The notes: a model not told the origin generated them from the letters alone. 64,000 bases of DNA from JAJPHW01 sp963799065 (GCA_963799065.1 CAWCVJ010000001.1:2542001-2606000), one strand, 5' to 3'; shown: positions 17,215 to 26,644, counted from the first letter of the stretch. Made by a program: numbers and translations.

Positions 17215-17739
17215 ATGACTCGATGGCAATCGAAATCGAAAAATCCGAGCTTCGCCAGGTTCCTCCTCGCCCTCGCTCTTCTCGTGCTCGCCTCCGTCGC
17301 CCGCCCCTCTGCTCAGACGAATGTGGTAGTCAGCGGCGGCGTGCAGGGGCAGCCTGTGGTAGCCAACGCTGGCTCGAGCGCGTTCTCGAGTCCGGCTTGG
17401 ATTGACGCGACCGCCTTCACGGGCTCGGACGGCTGCGCAGTCCTCAGCGCTGCCCTGACGGCGAGCACGAACGGCAACGCCGTGCACGGCGAGGGGCTAA
17501 CTGGCGACCAAGGATGCGCGGCCAACCCGTTTCCCTCAACCTTTGCCGGAACACTGTTCTTGGGGGCGTCGATCTATCATCTTCAGAGCTCGTCGTCTAG
17601 CTGGGTCGTTCCCGCGAACGTTACTGTGACTGGTGCAGGCCGGTCCAAAGTGCCTGCTGTAGGCACGGTCGGGACGCGCTCGCGCCGGCGAAGCAATCGG
17701 CGTAGGTTCATGAGGCTTCGTTATTCCTGCACGGTATAA
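17215..17739 (+). pseudogene. Truncated secreted beta-helix-like protein
   Basis: The open frame encodes a signal peptide (FLLALALLVLASVARPSAQ) and about 120 residues. These resemble the entry of pectate-lyase-like right-handed beta-helix proteins: AWIDATAFTG...CAVLSAAL and FAGTLFLGASIYHLQSS, then VVPANVTVTGAGRSK. After about residue 153 the frame enters the second copy of the 33-bp DUF6632 repeat (17675-17707) and then the 3' end of the opposing gene. It therefore ends in an unrelated Arg-rich tail. The gene appears cut off exactly at the repeat. GGAGG precedes the ATG. Confidence 0.65.
17675..17707 (+). repeat. 33-bp direct repeat, copy 2
   Basis: Second copy of the DUF6632 3' end, 32/33 identical to 15673-15705. 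It marks the right junction of the 2.0-kb block and the truncation point of the beta-helix gene. The stop of the opposing beta-propeller gene lies 14 bases further on. Confidence 0.95.
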
Positions 17740-18743
17740 ATCCAGATTTCAGCGCCGTGATCGGCTCGGGCGGGGATGGCGAGGTAGAGTCTGTCGAAGC
17801 CTTTGTGGCCGCGTCCGAAATAGCCTGCTGTGCGTGCGCCTATGGCGGTGGGGACTTTCGCAAGCAGCTTGTAGTGGTCGGCATCGACTTGCTGGTACAC
17901 GGCGATGTAGCCTTCGCCGCCCGAGACGTATAGGCGCTTGCGCGCCGCGTCGTAATAAAGATCGTCAGAATCCTGCACCGTGGGCAGCGCCGCCACTAAT
18001 CGGCCGGAGTTTGTGTCGTATACCGCTAGTCTCGCAGGTGCGCGCGTGGCCGTAAACAAGCGGTGGTCGGCCTCGTCCAACGCCATGGGGAAGTTTCCTT
18101 CGAAGGTTACCGGCCAACGCTTGATGGCTCGCGTGTTGCGATCGATTACTGCAATTTGTTTCGCGTCTGGGAGATTTACGAATATATCGGGTCCCGAGGC
18201 GGCCAACTGAAACGATTCCGGATGTGCCCCTAGCTTGAAGTCGTCATTGAGCCGTTGATTGGTCGCGGCATCGAGTATGCCGATGGCGCCGTCTTTGTCA
18301 TCTCCGTACCCGACGTAGACTCGCTTCGTCGCTGCGTCGTAACGCAGATTGTCCACGTCGTCGCCAAAGTCGATGGACGTGATCAGAGCGAGGCTTGTTC
18401 CGTCATAGATGTAGAGCTTGCCTTCATCGCTTCCGACGAAAATTGTGTTGGTCTCCAGCGAATAGACCACGCCTTGCGGAGTTGGGATTCCGGGAATGCT
18501 ATGAATCACGCGCTGCGGCCCGATGCCGACGACTTCTTCGCTATCGCTGCCGAGCGCGGACACGAAAAGCCGGTTGCCTTTGGCGTCGAATCCGAAATGG
18601 TCGATGCGTCCTTGGACGCCTGGTAAGGGGATGACGCCGGTCAAAACAAGCGGTGCGACTGACGGGGCTGGTGAGGTCTTTTGAGCCAACGCCGCAATCG
18701 CGAGGGCGATAGTTAGAAGAATAATTGCTGGGTACGTTCTCAT
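17721..18743 (-). CDS. Secreted YVTN-type beta-propeller protein
   Basis: A 340-residue exported protein with a signal peptide (MRTYPAIILL...ALAQ). It has recurring propeller blades: FGFDAKGNRLFVSALGSD, NLRYDAATKRVYVGYGD, ALDEADHRLFTATRAP and YYDAARKRLYVSGGEG. These are YVTN/NHL-like, probably six or seven blades. No catalytic motif is seen; such proteins usually bind partners or substrates at the cell surface or periplasm. Its 3' end faces the duplicated DUF6632 tail. Confidence 0.85.
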   Translation of the reverse strand: MRTYPAIILLTIALAIAALAQKTSPAPSVAPLVLTGVIPLPGVQGRIDHFGFDAKGNRLFVSALGSDSEEVVGIGPQRVIHSIPGIPTPQGVVYSLETNTIFVGSDEGKLYIYDGTSLALITSIDFGDDVDNLRYDAATKRVYVGYGDDKDGAIGILDAATNQRLNDDFKLGAHPESFQLAASGPDIFVNLPDAKQIAVIDRNTRAIKRWPVTFEGNFPMALDEADHRLFTATRAPARLAVYDTNSGRLVAALPTVQDSDDLYYDAARKRLYVSGGEGYIAVYQQVDADHYKLLAKVPTAIGARTAGYFGRGHKGFDRLYLAIPARADHGAEIWIYTVQE

Positions 18744-18985
18744 CTTGGGAAATAGTATGGCAAGAGGAACCGCACATCAAAAATCAAGTTCCGAAGTAGT
18801 CGCACCCAGCTTGTTAACACCACGGCTTGCGTCCTGGCTGTGTTGACCCCCGCTTGTCGTGCTTGCAGTTTCGATAACCAATGTTATCTATACGCATCCA
18901 AGAGGTGCGGGTAGGGTAGACTTGGGGCATTTGGGCGGCTTTGTTTAGAGTGGCTCGTGCGCCCTACACTTTTGCAGGGGGAATT

Positions 18986-19828
18986 ATGGCTACTTCGGTT
19001 TGGTCGGGATATCTCACCTTTGGGCTGATCTCCATGCCGGTGCGCTTGTTTTCCGGGGCGCGCAGCTCGGGCGTGTCATTTAACATGCTGCATCGCGAAG
19101 ATATGTCCCGGCTGAAACAGCAGTACATTTGCCTGGCCGACGGCAAAGTGGTCGAGCGCAACGACACCGTCAAGGGCTTTGAGTTTCGCAAGGGCGAGTA
19201 TGTCGTCATCGAGCCGGAGGAAATCAAGAAAATCGAACCCAAGACGGCGAAGACGATGGAGATTCTGGAATTCGTGAAAGCAGCGGACGTCGATCCGGTG
19301 TATTTCGAGTCTTCTTATTACATGATGCCGGAGGAGGCGGGGCGGCGTCCTTATGCGCTGCTGACCAAGGCGCTGGAGGAGAGCGATTACGTGGCCATCG
19401 CCAAGCTGACCATGCACAATCGCGAGTACACCGTATTTCTGCGGCCGCATGAGCATGGACTCATGCTGCATACGATGTATTACGAAGAAGAAGTAAAGAA
19501 AGTCGAGGGCTTCGGCGCGCCCGACGTCGAACTGAAAGCCGCCGAGGTGAAGATTGCGCACCAACTGATCGAAGCGCTGGCGGCGGAGTGGGAGCCAGAA
19601 AAATATCACGACGATTTCCAGGAAAATCTAAAGAAGCTCATAGAAGCCAAGATCGAGGGCGGAACGATCGCCGAGGTGGAGCAGCCGAAGAAACTGGCTC
19701 CCGTGATTGACTTGATGGCGGCGCTGAAGGCCAGCTTGACCGAGATGGAAGGAAGGAAGAAGCCTGCGGCCAGCGTGGCCACGGCGGCGCCTGCGGCGGC
19801 TAAGGGGAAGAAGAAGGGGGCACGGTAG
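18986..19828 (+). CDS. ku: Non-homologous end-joining protein Ku
   Basis: Bacterial Ku homodimer subunit that binds DNA ends and recruits LigD. The 280 residues begin MATSVWSGYLTFGLISMPVRLFS, the classic Ku entry, and continue through KGFEFRKGEYVVIEPEEI, the YYMMPEEAG segment and a C-terminal Lys/Ala-rich tail (AAPAAAKGKKKGAR) typical of the DNA-binding extension. The ATG at 18986 has AGGGGGA just upstream, so I prefer it to a start 45 bases earlier. No ligD is adjacent; the partner must lie elsewhere. Confidence 0.95.
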   Translation: MATSVWSGYLTFGLISMPVRLFSGARSSGVSFNMLHREDMSRLKQQYICLADGKVVERNDTVKGFEFRKGEYVVIEPEEIKKIEPKTAKTMEILEFVKAADVDPVYFESSYYMMPEEAGRRPYALLTKALEESDYVAIAKLTMHNREYTVFLRPHEHGLMLHTMYYEEEVKKVEGFGAPDVELKAAEVKIAHQLIEALAAEWEPEKYHDDFQENLKKLIEAKIEGGTIAEVEQPKKLAPVIDLMAALKASLTEMEGRKKPAASVATAAPAAAKGKKKGAR

Positions 19829-19833
19829 CGCGG

Positions 19834-19860
19834 CCCAGCGGCTAAAGCTAGGGATTTTTT
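19834..19860 (+). terminator. Probable Rho-independent terminator of ku
   Basis: CCCAGC (19834-19839) pairs with GCT-GGG (19847-19853, one bulged A). Six T's follow at 19855-19860. It begins five bases after the ku stop. The stem is short, so the call is moderate. Confidence 0.5.
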
Positions 19861-20165
19861 CGTGGCTTCTTGGCGGCGCTGAAGCGCCACGCTTCCACGG
19901 TTGTGCAGGTTCGCACCCTCCCGCAGAAGGCGCGGGAAGGATAGGGCACCCGCAGCTTTTGTTTGGCGCGCCGATCACAGGTCAATGGCGCGTCTTCGTT
20001 CTATACGCGAGATCCCCATTCGACTCGCTACGCTCGCTCTGGGCAGGCTCTCACTCCGCCTGAAGTGCGGCTGCGTTCGGGATGGAAGGGGAAAGGTGCG
20101 TACCGCGTTGTGTCTGGGCGGGAGACGCGGTATAGTATGCGCGAACCGGGAGGCTACTGCGAATC
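19861..20165. other. Intergenic stretch between ku and the FAD oxidase
   Basis: No gene was seen. It contains a compact inverted repeat GGCGCT-GA-AGCGCC (19875-19888) with an outer arm CGTGGC/GCCACG. The following stretch (CTCGCTACGCTCGCTCTGGGC) looks like dispersed acidobacterial intergenic repeat debris. GGGAGG lies 13 bases before the next ATG. Confidence 0.5.
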
Positions 20166-21542
20166 ATGCTGAATGAAGCTACAATTGGCGCTTTCAAAGC
20201 CAGCTTGCACGGAAGGTTGATCGAGCCGGGCGATCCGACTTACGACGCGGCTCGGAAGGTTTACAACGGGGTGATTGACCGGCGTCCGCGGCTGATTGCG
20301 CGTTGTGCTGACGTGGCTGACGTCATGGCGGCGGTGAAGTTTGGCCGCGAGCAGAAGTTGCTGGTTGCGATTCGCGGCGGCGGGCATAATGCGGGCGGAT
20401 TGGGAGTGTGCGATGACGGATTAGTGATCGATCTTTCCTCGATGAATTATGTTCGCGTCGACCCGAAGAAGAAGACTGTGCTAGTGGGCGGCGGCGCGCT
20501 TTGGCGTGATGTAGATCATGCGACTCATGCGTTTGGACTCGCGGTTCCTGCGGGCATTATCTCGACGACTGGCGTGGCGGGACTGACCCTGGGTGGCGGA
20601 ATCGGTTATTTGTCGCGTCGGTACGGCCTGACGATCGACCACTTGCTGGCGGTCGAGATGATTTTGGCTGATGGGCGTTTCGTTACTGCGAGTGCGAAGG
20701 AAAATCCTGACCTGTTCTGGGCGGTGCGGGGTGGGGGCGGAAATTTCGGCGTCGTGACATCTTTTCTGTTTAAGGCGCAACCTGTGCATACGGTTTACGG
20801 TGGGCCGATGTTTTGGACGATGGAAGACGCGGCGGAGATCCTGCGCTGGTATCGCTCTTTCATCACGAAAGCGCCGGATGACGTTTACGGCTTCTTTGCT
20901 TTTCTCACCGTTCCGCCTGTGGCACCGTTTCCCGCAGCCCTGCATGGTAAGAAAATGTGCGGCATCGTGTGGTGTTATACCGGGCCGATCAAGAAGGCGG
21001 AGAAAGTGTTCAAGCCGATCCGGAAAATGAAGACTCCGGCGCTTGATATGGTCGGCCCAATTCCGTATCCTGCGCTTCAAAGTATGCACGATGGTCTCTA
21101 TCCGCCGGGACTGCAATGGTACTGGAAGGCGGACTTCGTTCGCACGTTGCCAGACCAAGCCATCGCGCTTCACGTGAAACACGCGGCCAACTTGCCTTCC
21201 GGACATTCGACCATGCACCTGTATCCGGTCAATGGCGCCGCCGGACGCATCAAGAACAACGCAACGCCCTGGGGTTATCGCGACGCGACATGGAGTTCTG
21301 TGATGGTCGGGATCGACCCAGACCCCGCGAACAAAGAGAAGATATCCGCGTGGGCGAAGGAGTATTGGAGCGCGCTTCACCCTCATTCTGCCGGCGGCGC
21401 GTACGTCAATTTCATGATGGAAGAGGGCGAGGATCGCGTCCGGGCGACTTACGGAAAGAATTACGACCGTCTGGCTAAGATTAAGAAGCGTTACGATCCG
21501 GGAAACCTGTTCCGGGTGAATCAGAACATAAAGCCGAAATGA
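20166..21542 (+). CDS. FAD-binding oxidoreductase, berberine-bridge (BBE) type
   Basis: A 458-residue flavin oxidase/dehydrogenase of the VAO superfamily. The FAD-binding PCMH domain carries RGGGHNAGG near residue 74, whose His is the usual covalent 8-alpha-histidyl attachment. GVAGLTLGGGIG and AVRGGGGNFGVVTSF follow. The second attachment cysteine of bicovalent members is not seen, since the stretch reads ISTTGVAG. The BBE C-terminus YDPGNLFRVNQNI is intact. The substrate (sugar, alkaloid or polyketide) cannot be told. There is no signal peptide. Confidence 0.92.
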   Translation: MLNEATIGAFKASLHGRLIEPGDPTYDAARKVYNGVIDRRPRLIARCADVADVMAAVKFGREQKLLVAIRGGGHNAGGLGVCDDGLVIDLSSMNYVRVDPKKKTVLVGGGALWRDVDHATHAFGLAVPAGIISTTGVAGLTLGGGIGYLSRRYGLTIDHLLAVEMILADGRFVTASAKENPDLFWAVRGGGGNFGVVTSFLFKAQPVHTVYGGPMFWTMEDAAEILRWYRSFITKAPDDVYGFFAFLTVPPVAPFPAALHGKKMCGIVWCYTGPIKKAEKVFKPIRKMKTPALDMVGPIPYPALQSMHDGLYPPGLQWYWKADFVRTLPDQAIALHVKHAANLPSGHSTMHLYPVNGAAGRIKNNATPWGYRDATWSSVMVGIDPDPANKEKISAWAKEYWSALHPHSAGGAYVNFMMEEGEDRVRATYGKNYDRLAKIKKRYDPGNLFRVNQNIKPK

Positions 21543-21567
21543 GAGCGACGCGCGGTCAGGCTGTAAA

Positions 21568-24500
21568 ATGGCGCTGGCAGGGTTCATGACGCAAACTCCC
21601 ACCTCAGGTTCGGTGCAGTCCAGCCTCGCGCCGGGTACGCGCTTTGGCAATTACGAAATTCTTCAGCGACTCGGCGCCGGTGGCATGGGCGAGGTTTACC
21701 GTGCCCGAGACACGCGTCTGGATCGGGAAGTTGCGCTCAAGACCATTTCGCGGAGCCAATCATCCCAGCCCGAAGCCTTATCACGCTTCGAACGTGAGGC
21801 GCGTTCCGCCAGCACGCTGAATCACCCGAACATCGTGACGATTTACGAGCTTGGGGAGGTGCACGGCACACGCTACATCGCGATGGAACTGGTCGATGGT
21901 AAAACCGTGCGTGCATTACTCGCATCAGGCCCTATGCCATTTCGGAAGTCTCTGGCAATCGCAGCGCAGATTGCCGACGGTCTCGCCAAAGCGCACGAGG
22001 TTGGCATCGTTCATCGCGACCTGAAGCCGGAGAACCTGATGCTTTCTAACGATGGAACGGCCAAGGTGCTGGATTTCGGGCTGGCGAAACTCGGCAGGGT
22101 CGATCCGGTCAGGAGTGCGAATGCGAGTACGAGCATCTCCGAATATGGCACGGTAATGGGAACAGTCGGCTACATGTCACCGGAGCAGGCCACGGGCGAC
22201 GAGGTCGATTTCCGTTCTGATCAGTTCTCGCTCGGGACCGTGCTCTACGAGATGGTCGCGGGGGCGCCCGCATTTCAGAAAAGGACGCACGCGGAAACTT
22301 TGGCGGCGATCCTGCGCGATCAGCCCGAGGGCCTTAGTTCCCGGATGCTACAAGCGCCCGCTCCGTTCATTTGGATTGTGGAGCGATGTCTGGCCAAGGA
22401 TCCTAAACAGCGTTACTCCTCGACTCGGGATTTGGCGCGCGATCTGGCCGCTGTGCGTGATCGCCTGGCGGACGATCCTGCACGTTATTCGGTGTCTCGC
22501 CCCAACAACCTTCCGTTGCAGCGCACGGGATTCGTCGGGCGGGAACAGGAAGCGATTGCGCTTCGGCAGCTCTTGGCTCGCGTCGATGTGAGGCTTGTGA
22601 CCCTGACCGGCCCGGGCGGCATTGGGAAGACAAGACTGGCGCTGCAGGTCGCAGGTGAAATCGCCGCTCAGTTCCCGAGCGGCGTTTGCTTTGTCCCTTT
22701 GTCGGCGGTGGGGGAATATGGGTTGATTGCTTCCGCCATTGCGCAAGCGCTCGGAGTGCGCGAAACCCAGAACCAGTCGCCACAAGAGAGCGTGGAGGAG
22801 TATCTCAACGGGCTGCGCGAACCGATGCTTCTCTTGCTGGATAACTTTGAACACTTGGTTTCTGCCGCGCCGCTGGTTGCGCAGTTGCTCACTCTCGCGC
22901 CCAAATTAAAGGTTGTGGTGACCAGCCAGGCGCCACTTCACGTCTACGGCGAACACGAATTTCCCGTACCTCCGCTCGCGCTGCCCGATCCCAAGTCCGT
23001 CGCGGCTGTAGAAGTATTGTCCCGCTTTCCGGCAGTCGCGCTTTTCGTGTCACGCGCTCAAGCCGTGAAGCACGATTTCGCTCTCACCAAGGAGAATGCA
23101 TCCGCGATAACCGCTATTTGTTCTCGCCTTGATGGCCTGCCTCTGGCCATTGAACTGGCCGCGGCACGTATCAAGCTGCTTTCCCCGTCGGCGATGCTGA
23201 CTCGCTTAGAAAACCGCTTGAGTCTGTTGACTGGTGGCGCTAGGGATCTTCCAACCCGGCAACAGACTCTTCGCAATACCGTGGACTGGAGTCATGGACT
23301 ACTGAACGACGCGGAGCAAAAGCTCTTTCGCAGGCTTTCAGTATTTGCGGGAGGCTGTACATTGGAGGGCGTGGAAGCGGTGTGCGATACGAAAGGCGAT
23401 CTGGGCCTCGACGTGCTCGACGGCATGGCTTCCATGGTGGACAAGAGCCTGGTGCAGCAAGTCGATCAGGCCGACAAAGAAACCCGGTTTCTCATGCTCT
23501 CTACGATTCGCGAGTACGCTCTCGAACGCATGGCCGAGAGTAAAGATGAAGCTTCGACTCGGCGAGCTCATGCCGCCTATTATCTGGTGCTTGCCGAAGA
23601 AGGCGCGGAGGAGATTGCCGCCCAATCTGTATGGTTGGACCGTTTTGAGGTGGATCACGATAACTTCCGCCTGGCTCTGGATTATCTGATCAAAACCGGG
23701 GACGCCGAGTGGGCTCTCCGCATGGCTGCCGCATTATTTCGTTTCTGGGAAACCAGGGAACATTTTACAGAGAGTCGCGAGGCCATCGCGAAAGTCCTGG
23801 CGTTGCAGGGATCGTCGGCTCGTCCCAAGCTTCGGGCGCGCGTACTGTTCGCCGCCGGAGTTCTGGCGGGAGAACAGGGCGATTACGAATCTGGGCATCG
23901 GATGTTCAATGACAGCCTGGAAACGTGTCTCGAGCTAAACGATAAACGCGGGGTTGCCGTCGCCCTCAACGCGTTAGCCGTCAACAGTCGTGGGCGTGGC
24001 GACAGTGCCGCTGCATCCCTGCTCTTGGAACAGTCTGTCGCCATCTGGAGGGAAGTCGGCGATCCCGCCGACATCGCACGAGCGATCAGCAATCTCGCCA
24101 GCTTCACGAAGTTGCAGGGCGATTACGGTCGTGCGTCCTCGCTCTATAACGAGTGCCTGGCCGTGTTCCGTAACGTGGGAGATGGAGCCGGCGCTGCTTG
24201 GACGCTGAACTATCTGGGTGATGTCGCTCGGGAAAAAGGGGATTTCGCGACTGCGCGCTCGTTTTGCGAGCAGAGTCTGATGGAGTTCCGCCGACTGGAG
24301 GATGGGTGGGGGATCGCCAGTGTACTGTCCGACTTGGCCAGTCTATGTTCGGATCAGGGCGAAAATCGAGAGGCTTGTCGCCTGTATGGTGAAAGCATCG
24401 AGATGTTTCAGGATTTAGGTTATAAACGCGGTATCGCGAAAGCCCTTGAATGTCTTGCCACGAGCGCAGCGGCGCAATCGAACCCGGAGCGATCTTTGCG

Positions 24501-24711
24501 CTTGGCGGGGGCCGCCGCCGCCCTGCGCCAGCGATTGGGAGCGCCGCTTACTCCATCCGAGCAGGCAAGGCTCGAGAGGGCCTTGGAATTTGCCCGTCGC
24601 ACCGTCGGCAGCGCTGCAAGTCTTGCGGCGTGGATGAAAGGCTGGGAAATGCCGATCGACCAAGCCACTCGGGAGGCGCTCGAGTGGGAGTGCGGAATCA
24701 AGGAAGAGTGA
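21568..24711 (+). CDS. Ser/Thr protein kinase - STAND ATPase - TPR fusion regulator
   Basis: A 1047-residue cytoplasmic signalling protein. Kinase domain at about 28-300: GAGGMGEVYRA, Lys58 in VALK, HRDLKPEN with Asp151, DFG at 169-171, and APE-like SPEQ. The NB-ARC/AfsR-like STAND ATPase follows: GREQE at 324, Walker A GPGGIGKTR at 348-356, Walker B LLLLDNFEHL with Asp425, and GLPLAIELAAARI. The C-terminal 400 residues are TPR-like repeats (ALNALAVNSRGRGD, AISNLASFTKLQGD, TLNYLGDVAREKGD). No membrane helix or DNA-binding domain was seen, unlike PknB or AfsR proteins. The output is therefore probably phosphorylation gated by the ATPase/TPR part (inference). Confidence 0.92.
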   Translation: MALAGFMTQTPTSGSVQSSLAPGTRFGNYEILQRLGAGGMGEVYRARDTRLDREVALKTISRSQSSQPEALSRFEREARSASTLNHPNIVTIYELGEVHGTRYIAMELVDGKTVRALLASGPMPFRKSLAIAAQIADGLAKAHEVGIVHRDLKPENLMLSNDGTAKVLDFGLAKLGRVDPVRSANASTSISEYGTVMGTVGYMSPEQATGDEVDFRSDQFSLGTVLYEMVAGAPAFQKRTHAETLAAILRDQPEGLSSRMLQAPAPFIWIVERCLAKDPKQRYSSTRDLARDLAAVRDRLADDPARYSVSRPNNLPLQRTGFVGREQEAIALRQLLARVDVRLVTLTGPGGIGKTRLALQVAGEIAAQFPSGVCFVPLSAVGEYGLIASAIAQALGVRETQNQSPQESVEEYLNGLREPMLLLLDNFEHLVSAAPLVAQLLTLAPKLKVVVTSQAPLHVYGEHEFPVPPLALPDPKSVAAVEVLSRFPAVALFVSRAQAVKHDFALTKENASAITAICSRLDGLPLAIELAAARIKLLSPSAMLTRLENRLSLLTGGARDLPTRQQTLRNTVDWSHGLLNDAEQKLFRRLSVFAGGCTLEGVEAVCDTKGDLGLDVLDGMASMVDKSLVQQVDQADKETRFLMLSTIREYALERMAESKDEASTRRAHAAYYLVLAEEGAEEIAAQSVWLDRFEVDHDNFRLALDYLIKTGDAEWALRMAAALFRFWETREHFTESREAIAKVLALQGSSARPKLRARVLFAAGVLAGEQGDYESGHRMFNDSLETCLELNDKRGVAVALNALAVNSRGRGDSAAASLLLEQSVAIWREVGDPADIARAISNLASFTKLQGDYGRASSLYNECLAVFRNVGDGAGAAWTLNYLGDVAREKGDFATARSFCEQSLMEFRRLEDGWGIASVLSDLASLCSDQGENREACRLYGESIEMFQDLGYKRGIAKALECLATSAAAQSNPERSLRLAGAAAALRQRLGAPLTPSEQARLERALEFARRTVGSAASLAAWMKGWEMPIDQATREALEWECGIKEE

Positions 24712-24713
24712 AG

Positions 24714-24986
24714 TTAATCCGCGCTGCTGGCATCGATCAGGCGTCTCACGGCGGAGATGCGATTCGCCGGGAAACCCCCGCGGCGGGCATGTTCGCGAAC
24801 CGTTTCCTCGTCCGGAGCCAGATAAACGCAGTAAATTTTGTCGCCGGTTACGTAGCTGTGCAGCCACTTGATCGCGGGACCCATATCCTTCAGCACGCCG
24901 ACCGACTTTCGGGCCACGGCTTGAATTTCCGCGTCCGACATCTGGCCGGCACCGGGAATTTCACGCTCAATCACGAACTGGGGCAT
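24714..24986 (-). CDS. DUF4242 (SCO4226-like) small protein
   Basis: A 90-residue protein matching DUF4242: opening FVIEREIPGAGQMS, central IKWLHSYVTGDKIYCVYLAPDEE, and HARRGGFPANRI near the end. The relative SCO4226 binds nickel; no assignment is made here. It converges with the kinase-TPR gene, the stops being two bases apart. GGTGA lies about seven bases before the ATG. Confidence 0.82.
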   Translation of the reverse strand: MPQFVIEREIPGAGQMSDAEIQAVARKSVGVLKDMGPAIKWLHSYVTGDKIYCVYLAPDEETVREHARRGGFPANRISAVRRLIDASSAD

Positions 24987-25186
24987 AGATAGTTCACCAA
25001 ACCGACATCGTAGCAGATGTCGCCAAAGCGAGAGAAACCCAAACGATATGATAAGCCACGTTTACCTGGAGCGCGGACGGCTTGACGCCGGTCTGATGCT
25101 TCAGGAGCGACATATGGCTTTGATGCTGCGGCCCAGGTTCGCGCCCAACCCGAGCCGCACAGAAAATTACATCCGAACTCTCACAA

Positions 25187-26644
25187 CTAGTTTACAGTCA
25201 ACGGGAAAGTTACGCTTTGTAATAGGTTATCCCATCCTGCGGAGAAAACCGTTACGGAGTGCCGTCCGGTGGCTACTTTGTATTGGGCGTCGAGGAAGGT
25301 GTAGTAGGACCACCCGCTTAACTGTTCGCCGACTTTTACGCCGTCGATCCAGACTTCGACTTTGCGTCCCGCAGTTTGATTAGCTGCGCCGATGCTGAAC
25401 GTAACTGGCGAGTGCGCGGTGCCCCCGCTTGGGCTGCAAACGTTAATTCCAGTCGCCGCGCCGGGTGGCTGACACTTGGCGAACCTCCCAGAGAGAGGAT
25501 TTTCGACGAACACTTCTGTGGTGTTTGAGCTCCCCGGCAGTTCTCCGTAGTAGTCGAAGTCGGGCTTGGTGTCCTGATTGACCCGAAGAACGGAGAGCGG
25601 TCCGTAGTCTTGGGTGGAATAGACACGCTGCTCGGGTTTGAAGTTCCCGTCACCTTCGCCGTACATGACATTCATAACGAAGGGAACAGTCCCCTCGCAA
25701 CTTGCCGATTCGTTGACGATGATGTCTGGAATGCCGTCGCCATTCACGTCGGCTGAGGCTGGCGTCAGCGCCCCAGCATTGCAGGTCTGAAGCGGAATAT
25801 CAGCTTGGGTGAAGGTTCGATTTGCATTGCCGTATTGCACTCGTACCTCTTTGTAATAGGTGCTGCCGTTGATGGAGAAATCGAAAGGCTCGCCTAACAG
25901 GTCCATAACGCCGTCGCCATTGACGTCGTAAGGTTGATAGACAGCATCGTCGCCGAAACTGTTAGCGGCTAAGAAATTACCCTTCCCGTCGCCGTAGGCG
26001 ACTTGGATTGTGTTTCCATAAGCATTGAACTGACTGAGGATGTCAACGTTGCCGTCGCCGTCGAAGTCGCCGAGCCAGAGTTCGCCCTGAACTGGGAGGC
26101 TAGAAGTCGGGCCGGCGGCGAGAGTGCCCTCTCCGTTGCCGAAGTAAACATACAGATTGGATCCGCCGAAGCCATCGTCAAAGATCAAGTCGATCTTTCC
26201 GTCGTGATTGGCGTCGGCCGCGACCATCGAATAGACCTGCGAGGCCGGGGTTAGGATCGTCGCCTGGAGATGAAACGTGCCATCGCCGTTATTGAGATAT
26301 TCGAGGAAGCTGTTGGAAGTGTTCGACACGATGAGGTCGAGGTAGCCATCGCTATTGAAATCTCCGACCACGGCCTGGAAAAAGTTTCCGCTGGGAAGCT
26401 GGTAACAAGTCTGCGCGCTATAGATTCCGTTTCCGGTGGAAAGGCTGACGCCGAAAGCGTTGCCGTTGCCAGTTGAACAATCCGCGACGATGTCCTCGCG
26501 ACCGTCATTGTTGAGGTCGGCGTGCGCGACAGGATAAGGAGCGTTGGGATAAACGTGAATGTTAGAGGGTCTGTGTTGCGCTTGTGCGCAGAGGGTTAAG
26601 GCTAAGAATAGAGGTAAGACGAAGCTTGTGTACCGCTGGGACAT
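25187..26644 (-). CDS. Secreted FG-GAP/VCBS-repeat protein with Ig-like C-terminus
   Basis: A 485-residue exported protein with a signal peptide (LFLALTLCAQAQ). Six calcium-binding Dx(D/N)xDGxxD loops are seen: DLNNDGREDI, DFNSDGYLDL, DANHDGKIDL, DFDGDGNVDI, DVNGDGVMDL and DVNGDGIPDI. They are spaced about 50 residues apart, as in integrin-like seven-bladed propellers. The last 80 residues form an Ig-like fold (VTFSIGAANQTAGRKVEVWIDG). The role is unknown; calcium-stabilised adhesion or substrate binding is an inference. A G-quadruplex-forming sequence lies 61 bases upstream of the ATG. Confidence 0.88.
   Translation of the reverse strand: MSQRYTSFVLPLFLALTLCAQAQHRPSNIHVYPNAPYPVAHADLNNDGREDIVADCSTGNGNAFGVSLSTGNGIYSAQTCYQLPSGNFFQAVVGDFNSDGYLDLIVSNTSNSFLEYLNNGDGTFHLQATILTPASQVYSMVAADANHDGKIDLIFDDGFGGSNLYVYFGNGEGTLAAGPTSSLPVQGELWLGDFDGDGNVDILSQFNAYGNTIQVAYGDGKGNFLAANSFGDDAVYQPYDVNGDGVMDLLGEPFDFSINGSTYYKEVRVQYGNANRTFTQADIPLQTCNAGALTPASADVNGDGIPDIIVNESASCEGTVPFVMNVMYGEGDGNFKPEQRVYSTQDYGPLSVLRVNQDTKPDFDYYGELPGSSNTTEVFVENPLSGRFAKCQPPGAATGINVCSPSGGTAHSPVTFSIGAANQTAGRKVEVWIDGVKVGEQLSGWSYYTFLDAQYKVATGRHSVTVFSAGWDNLLQSVTFPLTVN

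Noticed and set aside
15706..17674. Insertion sequence between the 33-bp repeats
   Set aside because: No transposase or terminal inverted repeats. The enclosed genes are ordinary secreted-protein genes.
20481..21650. Minus-strand open frame of 389 codons
   Set aside because: It is antisense to the FAD oxidase, whose motifs are intact. The composition is typical of a GC-rich shadow.
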